From assembly GCA_004794655.1 (NCBI GenBank), contig SMMW01000018.1, positions 1,442,501 to 1,506,500 on the forward strand: a stretch of DNA of 64,000 nt. Direction: 5' to 3'. Source of the stretch: Marisa cornuarietis (taxonomy: Eukaryota; Mollusca; Gastropoda; Architaenioglossa; Ampullariidae). Shown in pieces: positions 1 through 11,718 of the stretch. The notes beneath the pieces are model-generated. The model was not told the DNA's origin, did not search any database, and saw only the letters and a program-made list of their open reading frames with translations. Position 1 is the stretch's first letter; each line of letters starts with the position of its first letter. The translations under genes were made by a program, and so were the position numbers.

Positions 1-121
1 AAGCACCAAAGAAATGAATAGAAGAAAGGAAATGTTTTCAGAAAGTTCGTTTTTCGAATAGTTTCATGACAATAGTTATTAATTCGAATACTTTTATAAC
101 TATCACTAGATCGTAACTTGC

Positions 122-210
122 CTGGTTTCCTGGATCAAGGTCATTCGCTGCTCTTCCAGCTCCTTGCGCTCATGGCCCACAATCACGCTCAGCAACTGAT
201 CCTCAAGGCC
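122..210 (-). CDS. DNAH10: DNAH10 coding exon 61 (AAA5 to AAA6), GC donor
   Basis: 29 codons plus 2 nt: [20 protein letters not shown] to TLIQET (acceptor TTTCAG). The donor reads CCAG|GCAAGT, a GC-AG intron, giving phase 2 and an expected Ser next. The rest of the gene (AAA6, C-terminal domain) continues left of the window; positions 1-121 are intron. Confidence 0.92.
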
Positions 211-263
211 CTGAAACAGGATCACAGTGTTTGCGCAATAATTCACACATTTGTCACAGTTTT

Positions 264-345
<82 letters not shown>

Positions 346-3300
346 TCTGACCTGCCAAGCATACAGGCATCAACCTTTTCGTCTGAAATGCCAATGGGAT
401 CAAACACGCTTTCTGTTTCACAGGCACTGGCACAGCAGACCATGAATCAACGCGTGAAGCGGGGTCACGGATCTTCAGGCTCACCTTCAGGGTAACTGTG
501 TAATTTATGACCATGGCCTTCCCAAAGACATTGGGACCATATTTAGGGTTGGCCAGCTTTGTGTTAAGATACAGTCGGAAGCTAGGGTCGAAGTCCACCT
601 CCTTGTCCCCCAGCACGACGAACTGCCGCCCTTGCTCATCTGTAGGACAAGATGTCATCTTCATGTCATCAGGAATGTCCAAATGATGAGCCAGAAAATA
701 CCTAAATGCAAAAATAAAGAATTTCTCGAAACATTCTAGCACATTCTAGTGGACAAATTCTGCCACCAGTTTCCAGCGAGACTTCTGCATTGGGATAGAG
801 CGATATATCTTCCGGTATGATTAAGAGGAGGAGTAAAATGATGACGTACATTTTACATTCTTCTCCAGCACGTTGTCGATAACAGGGTCTATGTACTCAT
901 CGACGTCTTGAAAGAGAAATGGAAAACCATACTTAATGGACATCTCCAGCTGCTTCAGGAAGTCGGTGTCGTTAAACGTGCACACCTGTCAGCAAACATA
1001 TCGTCAGTGACTCCAGCTACATGTTTCAGCAAAATACATCTTTGGGGATTCTAACTTCGACTGTACACATATGTCTGGCTACAAAGACCGTTCCAGTAGC
1101 AAAGCATGAAACACGAAAGAAAATGAAGCCGAAAGGATGGGTGACCCTTGACTTTACACGTACAGGCCGTTTTATAACTGAGGTCATCAAAGCCGATTGT
1201 GTGAATTATCTTGAAGACTATTGTAAAGAAGCACTATTGTAAGGGTGTCGTGATTGCTTACCGGCCGGGTAAACGTTCTTCATGAATATGAGCGCAGGGT
1301 CCATTAATGTGAACCAGAATTACATCACGTCTCGGGTATAATTTACCTCTGCTCAGTATATATAGCCCTGGCAGATTGTATCTAGAGCTATGGACTTTAT
1401 GCAAGAAAGCATCTATTATCAGCCTACCTTCTATTACAGGACCCAGCAATGCTTCTAACCTCGCATAACTATCCCCAAGGTAACATTATGTCTACCTGAT
1501 AACCACGTGCCCAAAGTATTACCTTCAGGTTGTTTTTCTCTTCTCTGCTTTTAATCCATTTGAGGGCTTGTTGCTGTGGGTCAATACACAGGGGGGAACG
1601 GGAGGCCTGCATGGTCAGGATGCCGTTCTGAATGGAAAGTTCATCGGGAGGCAGCCCTTCTGAACCCCATCTGCACTCAAAAAAAGCCCAGAGAGGGTAT
1701 ATGTTTGCAGGTCATTCTGTCAACATTATAAATTAACAGATGTAATTTGATATTATCTCATACTGCTCCTGAAAGAAAAAGGAAAATTTGTGCTCCATAA
1801 CATCCCCTTGACATTTTGCTCTCAATAAATTTTGCCCAACTATTATCTTATGCACACGCTTTAGTCTCACCAAATAATGGTCTACCCTGAATTATGAGAT
1901 TATTATCACAGTTTATTTGCTTCCTCCTCTTGACAGGCTGGTCGATTTGTATGCTGTAAGGGTTCACGGTTTAGAGGTTCTCAACTATCACAAGGAATAA
2001 GAAACCAGTAGACTTCCTCCTCTTGACACGCTGTTAGTCTCATCAAATAATGCTCTACCATGAATTATGAGATTATTATCACAATTTATTTGCTTTCTCC
2101 TCTTGACAGGCTGGTCGATATGTATCCTGTAAGGGTTCAACGATCAGAGGTACTCGGCCATCACAAGGAATAAGAAACCAGTACAAAACTGGTCACATGA
2201 CAACCGTAGTACCCACGCACCCACCTATCCACCCACACCATGCACGCACCTGCTGATTTCCACCTCATTGGTTAGAAGGTTCTCGAGTCGGTACGGGTCG
2301 GTGAGCGGTACGCCCCGGGTGCGGAGATCACTAGTCCACTCCTCGTAGACCAGGTCTTTACGGAACTCCCAGCTGAATACCCCCACATAGGACAAGAACG
2401 CAGACCCGACCAGGCAGTCACCCAGTAGTCGGACCCGCGCCTTCTTCAGCTCTTCCAGGTCACTGGTCCATCTGAACACATAGAGCAGTGATCACGAGGA
2501 TAGCCATACTCTCTCCTAAAACCACTATCCCCGACAGTTACCTTAATTTAAAAAAACTGCAATACCAGGAAAGTGGGCTCTATAAACATTAACAAACATT
2601 AGATAAAGAATACTTTCGGAACTTACTCAACATTTTTCTAAAAGGGAACTGAAATTGAAAATTATTTAAAAAGACAACCACGAAAATCACATTGGCCTAG
2701 TAGTCGCACCGAAAAATCAAGTAAAGCAGGTGTGGTTCTAAAAGAAATATTCCGGATAGTTTTATAGATCTAGAAATGTACGAATCCTCTCATTTTGTAA
2801 AGAGTCGCTTCATTGATTCAGTAGCCTAGTTGTAAAAAAAACATGTCATTTGACGCCTTACTATTAATAGCTCTGTGACTCGATTAGGTCAACATATGCG
2901 ACATCCACAGACCTTGAAGTACCACGCAAGAGAATGGCATACAGAAACGTCTGTTTTGGTTTTGTTGTCGAGATCGTAAACTACATAACTTTAGGACGAT
3001 TCCAATGATAGGGCGTGAGTTAACAGCCATTCCTTAGAACGAAGCGACACCAACGAGTAAAAATGATTTGACAAACTACAATTACAATGTGCGATGTTTA
3101 CTGGTAATACTAGAACTACTGTTGCAGTGATTTATAATTATTATTACTACTATGAAATAAAGAGAAAATAGGGCCAAATAGTCAACGAATGATATGAGCA
3201 GCTTTTCCAACAAAGAAGATGAACAGGAAGAGGAGGGGAAAAAAAATCCTCTGCAGGAGGGAAAAATAGTGATGCGAGCGCCACCTACCGTACGTTCTCG

Positions 3301-4296
3301 GAACCAAGCCCTGAGATGAGTTTGTCGGCGGCGATCAGGCGCCGCTCCATGATGGCAGCCTCTTCCTCCAGCGCTCTTCGCTCGCTCATGGCCTCCTCGT
3401 ACTTCCGGTTTAGTTCCTGCAGCTCGGCCTCCAGATTCTGGATCTCCTTGGTCACCTTGTCCAGCTGCATCTTGGCTTCGTAGAACGTGCGCTCCAATTT
3501 CGCCACCTGCAGGTCGCAAAATACGACAAATGAATGAGGACCGACACTTGTGCAGCAAGTTTGAAGTCCGCACATCGTGAGACTTTGCTGAGTAAGTGTC
3601 GGGATGGCCATCTATCATCTGTCACAATGACTGCTCGTACTGCAGCAAGGGAAATAACTCTTAGCAGACCAACCAGTGAGTTCTTCTCCCCCCTCTCTCT
3701 CTATCTTTGACCCCAGCCTGCAGGTGTGAAGGTTAATACCACATGGTATGCTGATCTGAAAACATGACACTTAGGAGTCGACTCTTCGCTATATTGACTG
3801 ATCATAATTTCGAGTGAACATTGTTTGCCTGCTTCATCTTCTTAACTCACAAAATCAGTTTGTTTTAGATAAACAACGGAGGATCCTAGGAGACGCGTAT
3901 GAAGTGCGTCAACTGGCTTTAATCCAACCTAATGAATGAATGTCTGGATGTCACGATGAAAGTGTGCATGTGAATGCGAGCGTGTGTACTTACATACGGG
4001 GTGTGTTTTGTATGATAACCAGTCGAGAGAGGGAGAGAGTTAGTCTACTAGTTCTAGAGAGAGTTGTGATTTGACGTGAATGTGTGTGTGTGTGTGTGTG
4101 TGCTTTGTAGCCTATGAAAGCGACGACAAAGATGTGGAGGGCTGACCATCTCCCTCTTAGGCTTGATTTCTCGCGCCACCGCACAGTAGCCGATAACAGC
4201 CTCCACGAACTTGAGCAGCCCTGCCCCCGCCCGGCTAATAGCCTTCATGTCATCCACGGTCATGTTCATGTCCTTCAGCATGGCTACACCAGGCGT

Positions 4297-4344
<48 letters not shown>

Positions 4345-7300
4345 CAGGCATTGTATTCTGTACCGAGTCTTTTGCTTCTAGTCCAATTTTCACTTCTAGT
4401 AGTTCAGTCTAGTTTAAGTCAGTTCCGTTAGGTAAGTTCAGTTGAATTTATTATTTAATTTCCAGATACTATGGCCTACATCACTCAAATAGCGGTACAT
4501 AAGGTGACTCCGAATGAGCTTTTTTCCTTCCAACAATTTCTTGTTCTTTCAGAATACACACACTCAGAGACTAGAAAAAGTGCCTACTTTTGACAGCCGA
4601 TATTTGTTTCAAGCCGATGGCATCGCAGTCCATTTCCTTAAGCAATCGTAAGAAGTTTGGGTCGGACATCATGCCCTTCGCCGTCTTCCACGAAACGTCT
4701 TTCGAGCCGCGGATGATGACGATGCACTCGCAGACGGTCTGCACGGCCTTGGGCGGCTTGGCAAATGACCTACAGAGCGACCACAACATCACAAACGCTA
4801 TAACGCGAGGGGATCAAAGCTGACCACAATGGCAGTGTAAAAATGTCATAAGAGTTTCCTGAATTTAAGCCATCTGCGTCAAGAACTTACCGAGTTGCAC
4901 TGGAGAAAGCACTCTGTTAATAGAACACAGAGGTAAGAAACTCCAGAAGAGATGAGCATAACCTTTGCCATGAAACATCGTACCATAAAACTGATTTTGC
5001 ACGGAAAGAGGTTTAGAGTAAAGAGGGTTAGAGCCAGAGCAGAAAATGCATCAAAATGTCTGGCGAAGAAATAGCGAGAAAAGCAGAAGTGCTAGCTATA
5101 GATCAGGATTATGATGATAATGAGGAGGAGGAGGCTGTGAAGCATGTTATTACTACCAAGTGTATATCGCACCTAATTTCCGTCACGTCAGACTTGTCGA
5201 GGTCATCCAGTGCCAGGCGAGCCGCCTCCAAGGCCGGCATAGCTTCCTGCAGGGCATCCTCTGCTTCTTGCTGTCACCAGATGACACACAACAGCAAAGC
5301 ACTCACACGTACACACATACGCAACACTCACGCACACACATACACGCGCACCCCCCCCCACACACACACACAGACGCATATGCACACAAGAGCACAATTG
5401 TTTTCATTAATATCAGCTGTAGTGTTTCTTCCTAGATACTGAAAAAAACTTTCATTCGCACCAGCGGAGGGAAACGAGCAGTTGTGCTAAATCAAAAGCT
5501 ATTGAATATACCCTCTTAACTATTTTGACAAACACCTTTACCTCCCTCTCTCTTTCTTCACCTCTCGGACTCTTTCTTACCCTTTCCCAGTCCTTTCCAC
5601 CTTCTCTTTCCCTCTTCTTCCTCTTTTTCAATCGCTCCCTTTCTCTACCTTTCGTCCCTCTGTTGATCACCCCCACCACTGTCATAACTTCCAGCAAACG
5701 CCACGACAGAAAGGAGTTAAACTCCGCGAATGACAGTGTAAAGCAGACTGCGCAACCTTCTCCTTGGCGATGATGACGCTTTGCTCCGCGATGGTCTTGC
5801 TGGCGGCCTCAGCAATGGACTTTTTCTCCGTGGCCTCTTTTGTACGACCCATGATCTCCCCCAGCAGCGTCTCGCAGGCCGCTGTCTTCTCGGTGACTGC
5901 CACCTTCTGCACGGCAAGCTTCTCGTTCAACACCTCGAGCATTTCCGCCGCTTCTGCAATCTTCTTCAGGCCACTCGACAGCCGCTCGCACTATAACAAG
6001 GAAACGGGTAAACATAAGACCTCAATTACCAAAGACAGCAATGGCCACCTTCTGACAGAAAGCACTTCTTATTATTATTCCTTTTCACCCCCAGTGGAGC
6101 ATAGGGCCGCAACTACACCACGTCAGCGAACCCGGTTCTGTGCCTCCCTCCCCAGTTGGGCCCATTACATTCAAGCTGCCTCTGCGATCTTCTCCACGTC
6201 TGTCTGAATCTCCCAACCCTGCGCCTCCCTTGTCCATCTTGTCGTGTTAGATTTTGGGCTGGCTTTCGCAAAGTGTGACCAATCCAGACCCACTTTCGCT
6301 TCTTGATGTGTTGGCTGGCAGGTTTTTGGTTGGCTCTCTCCCACAGGTCTGTATTGGAGATCTTGTCGGGCCATCTGATGTTGAAAATGTGGCGCAGACA
6401 TCTGTTGACGAATGTTTGAATCTTGTTGGTGATGGTGTTTGTCACACGCCATGTCTCAGTCCCATATAGAAGGACAGATTTTATGTTCGTATGAAAGATG
6501 CGGATCAGTTGTCGCTGCTTCTTCTGAGAGCCGAAAGAGCTTTGTCTGTGCATGTTGTTGCTTGTGGGACAACAGGCTGATGTCATCTGTAAAGTCGAGA
6601 TCCTCAAGTTGCATGGCAAAGGTCCATTGAATGCCTGTGTTGCTGTTAGAGATAGTCGGCGAGAGCATGCAACCTTGCCCTTATTTCAGTCCTTCTGCAA
6701 AGGGTTCCGTAAGGTTCCCATTGTGGATCACCTGGCAGGTCGAGTCTTTATACAGCTGTTGGATGATGGCAATGAACTTTGGTGGAAATCCGTAGTGCTG
6801 TATCAATGCCACAGATCGATCCGTGACAGTAAGCAATGTAAGAATTGGAGTTAGCTCCCTTTATGTACTAAGACGCAGGGCTAGTCCCCCTTTAACAAAA
6901 GTACGAGAAATGCAGGAAGATGTTCGCCCTACGCCCAAAGGAGTATGTTATCTTCAAAGAACTGTGTGCATGACCTCAAAGAAGTACTGTCTTCAGCGTG
7001 CTGATTACGCAACGTCCAACGGAGTAAGAGAATTGGATAATCGGTGATCCATGAGAAGCGCCGACAACTAGTCGAGCGAAGCGTGTCAAGGGAGATAATT
7101 TATAGGAGATAATTTATAGGAGTGTGTATGTCAGTGCAGGTACGAATTCTAATCGGACTTGGAACAGTAAGTGAGTTTTGTCATTTTCTAGTGGAAAGAA
7201 GACTATCGTTTCGGGACTTTTTTATATCCCATTTTGAATACGAAACATAAACTATTGACTTTGTACGAGACACAGTCACCACGCTCGTAGGACACCCGGA

Positions 7301-9311
7301 ACCCCTACTCGCAACAATCAAGTGGCGTTACATGGTCTGGCTTAGCCCTGTGATCCGAATCGACACTCTGTCAAGGACTGTTTTTTAAGGTACCATGGAG
7401 GAAGGTCAATGCCGCGGTGTCCAGATGATGAACTGCCTTCCCAAGATAAAATAGTGGACTGGTCGTTCTCTGCTAGGACCTGCTCACCATCTCCAAAGAC
7501 AGACGCGAGTGTGGGGCCTTGTTAGTTGCCGCCTCTATCCATGTGCTTCACCAATGACAGTAACGAAGGAATGAACGAATGATTATTATATGTCCTTTGT
7601 CTGATCAAGCAGCAATAAAAATACTCATTTTTTAGAACCATGTGATTAGAAAAATGCGTCCGCATTGTTTGCTGTTCTGCAGCTTTCTTATTAGCTTGAT
7701 TTAGTTATCTTGAGAAGTTGTCTCGGCAGTTTCTGTTGAAAATATTTCTATTTAAAAAATGCTGTCAGTTCTTATTAATACTCGATTAATACTCAACTTT
7801 GGATGTAAGTTTTATATAATCCTATTAATTAATTATATTCAACACCGACAATAATTTCAATGCAACCTCGGCAATATGTTCTTTTTAACCCTAGATGTAA
7901 GTTCTGCTTAACACAGGCTAAAAAATGTATTTATCCTCGCACGCTGGGAGACGACATCGTGCCTGACCTGGCCCAGGATGTACTTGTCTTTGGTGTCCAG
8001 CAACTTGAGGTAGGAGTGGATGAAATCCATGTAGTGCTTGGGCGTTACGTAGTTATTACGCCGCAGCTTCAGCATGAAGCGCTTGCTGTAGACACCCACG
8101 CTCTGGTGAACCACTACGATATGCTTGACCACTTCCTCTCGCCAGTTGCCAGGAATCAGAGGATTCTGCACGAGAGACAGCAATTCTGTACAGGCTGCTA
8201 GTTCTGGGCAACAGTAGGTAAAATGTTGTTCAAGAGACGGAACGTATGGACAGACTAAGCTGGTTGGATATCAAATGGTTCTTCTCTGGAGAGGGAAAAA
8301 GAAGGAAAATAAAGATAGAAGACATGGTTCTAGCGTACATAACCGTGGGAAAGAAAACGATGCCCCGTTCAGAGAAAATTTCAGAATACAGTCATGCATG
8401 ACCACATGCGCCAGATAAAAAGGATTCCACAAAGAAAAGAGTTTGTGCAATCGTACGGGTAGGAAAAAATACGCGGCAGATTGTGTACATGGAGGTTGTG
8501 CGTAAAACTAGTGGTTAGATGAGTCGGGTTAAGCTCTTTGGCATATGTGAGTGTACCGAATACTTACATCAGCTGATATGAAGACACTGGCCACTGCCAA
8601 TAGAGCCTGCTCGGGCCAGGGAAAAAACCAGTCGATGCTGGCATTGTTGACCATTCCTGTCGCACATACATACACTCGCAGTCAGTCACTTCAAAGCTAA
8701 ACTGAGCTCACGAATATAGATGCCATTACGATAAAGGCAAACTAAACCAATTACTATTCAATTGAAAAAATATACATCTTCCCCTCTCTCTACGTTTGTC
8801 TGATTACACTTCTTGTCTCAACATTCCTCCCTCCCCGTCAGAAAGGAAATTCAAATGAATACTTTGGGGATTTTCATCTCTGGTTATCAAACATAAGTAC
8901 GTGTACAAATAAACACTAACCATAAAAAATTCATCCATCTAACAATGGCATTCAAAAATGCGTGCATATCTGTTTAAATACGTCTAGTAAGTCTATGTCT
9001 TGTGTTTGACTAAATGTAGATTGTGTGTGTGTGTGTGTGTCTCACCAGGAAAGTTTCTACAGCGCGTGCGAAGTGTTTCACCAACAGGAGACATAGACAT
9101 GATGATATGCAGATTGTTGGCACATTTGTCGATGAAGTACTGCCAGACACTCTCGCGGTCAATGTTACAGCCCATTCCCAGAGCTTCCGGTCGAGTCTTT
9201 AACATTTACACGAACAGTTTTTAGTTATTGCCTTGACAGACGGGTTCTAACCCAGCCTTTCAAAATTAAAAAGGAGACGATTTATCAGTGTCAGCTCTAC
9301 CATGGACTGGT

Positions 9312-9355
<44 letters not shown>

Positions 9356-11651
9356 AGGGGGGCGGGGGAAGGAATTGGTGTTTTACGCCGAACCAGCAAC
9401 CAAGGCTATATCACGGCAAGGCAGCCAGCCCTGTAAACAGATGCAAGATGCAGAGAAAGAACAGCGTGCCCAAGATGAGAGCTGAACCCAGGACAGCCAA
9501 TCTTCAATAGATTGGCGACAGGCGATATAACTATTGCGCCACCCGAACGAGAAACGGGAACAGCGATAGCAACAAGACAGTTCTAATGGAAGGGACCAGT
9601 CAGACACGAATTATCAGTAGTGATCGATGGCTAAAGACAGAATGGCGTAATACTGACCAGACATGAGATACTTGTGTGCTAGACACGAAAGGAAAAAGAC
9701 AAAACTTTCTCTAGGACACTTGTCTTAGTTCTAGCTGAATGGTTGAAAACGGTACTTGCCTTTCCTATAATGCTTTCTTTCTCTTCATCAGGAAAGAGCG
9801 CAGGCACCATGCCAGAAGTCAGCATGTTGTTGATCAGTTCAAGGAACCCTGCGTAGTTCCATTTTTTTATTTTTTTTACATTATGCTCACCCAGGTTATA
9901 GATGTTTTGCAATAACTCCATTTGTAGTAGAAAGAGCGAAAGAAAGCAAAGTGTGTGTGTGTGTGTGTGCGTGCGTGTGCGTGTGCGCGTTGATATGCAT
10001 GTGCCTGTTTGTGTAGGTATGTTAAATCTATGTTGGTGTAAGCGATACATGGATAATATATAAGCACACGTGGTGTCCTGGTGTACATGCGTAAATCGTA
10101 AATACAGAAATGAAAGCCAGGTGACTGACCTTCCTCTGCCACGTGCTGGTCAGCAAAGACAAAGATCATCATCTTGTTCTCCATGCCCAGCTTGTAGTAC
10201 AGCGCCTTTAGGTCGTCACGGAATGAACTCTCGTTGTAGCCGCGGCTCAGCCTGATCTCAAAGATATCGCCTCCAGCCGCGTAGGAGGCCAGTCGGCACA
10301 GTATCTGCTTGCCTGACCCCCCTAGCCCAACGAGCAATGCGTGACCGCGGTTCATGCGCAGTACACGGTGGATACGAGTCAGGTGCTCCAGAGCATCGTC
10401 GAACAGAACTAAGGTCAAGGGCATTCGATTCTCGTTGTAATCCTCCAGGATCTGAAACGATAGGGAGAACTCAGATCAGAGCGATATGGTAGCCGTTATA
10501 ACCCTCCAAGGTCCAAAATGATCAGAAGTTATGCCAGGGACAAGGTATGTATAAAAAAAGCTAAGGACATGGGCATACGGTAATAGCCATAATCCTCCAG
10601 AAACGGCTATTGTGCGATTAGTTCTTTTTATAATCTTGCAAGATCATGTAGCGAATTCACGTCGAACCTATACAACAGAGGTTATCGGCTTAAGGTGGGT
10701 ACATAATCGATATGAATTCAGTTTTAGAACTTAAGAGCACGAAATCGATGGAGTTCTGTGATAATGACAACAATAACAAAGATATGGAAGGAGAGAGACA
10801 AAAATGAAAAGGACGAAAAGGACGAAAAACGGCTGTTGGATGCGTACCAAAGTTGTGCAACTGCATTATTACGCTGTTGATGTCAAATGGCCAGGCACTT
10901 TGCCAAGCAGTTTTCCCCCTAACCCCCAGAAAAGGAATAAAATATTCACACAGATTTATCGTCTGTCATTTTCTATTGTGTTGTCTTTTATTTGTAATAG
11001 ATGTTAATAAATTATGCCACAGAAATAAGGTCGAATACGTTTGGCTTTCGGAATCACTATTGCCATATTGTTCAGCTCGCGTTTGACGCTTGTTTTGAAG
11101 CTTATAATTCGTGCGTACCTCCTGGAAAAGGCTTTTGACGGCTTCGTAGTCCTGCAGGTCTTCGTAGAGGCGAGGTTCGGCCAGATCCAGCGCCGTGCGG
11201 TAGTCGCCGAACAGGATGGGGTTACGTATGACGTAGAGAGCGTACCGCCTGAACTTGTCCTCCACCAGACTGTATATGATTTCCTGCATCACAGAACACT
11301 GACGTGTTTACTGTGTATCATAACTATTGAAATGGTTGCGACTTGTCACAGAACATTGACGTGTTGGCTGTGTATTAGAACGATCGACATGCTCGCGATT
11401 TGTCACAGCACATGACGTGTGTTCATACTGAATTACAGACAGTGTCTTCACGATCATCCGAGTCACGGAACATCTATGTGTCCATGACGTTTACCGGAAT
11501 ACAGACATGTTGATTATAACATCAGCGTCCATCAGATTCTTTAGCTCCCTCGTTTCATTGGTTGGCTTCGCTTTAAGAGGGATCTGTTAATCCCACTTTT
11601 AAGAAACAGTTTATGACGATAATGGTATATCATGAAGTTCACTAAAAACTA

Positions 11652-11718
<67 letters not shown>

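Noticed and set aside
106..495. Open frames with long Cys-Val or Thr-His runs
   Set aside because: They are translations of the CA/GT microsatellite joined to a dynein exon or its complement; same for frames at 4054-4338, 9288-9510, 23265-23546 and 36489-36859.
254..742. Longer open frame around exon 60
   Set aside because: Only 485-639 is exon; the rest is intron that happens to be open. The phase with exons 59 and 61 fixes the limits.
5452..5697. Arg/Glu-rich frame
   Set aside because: Translation of a CT-rich intron stretch; no family resemblance.
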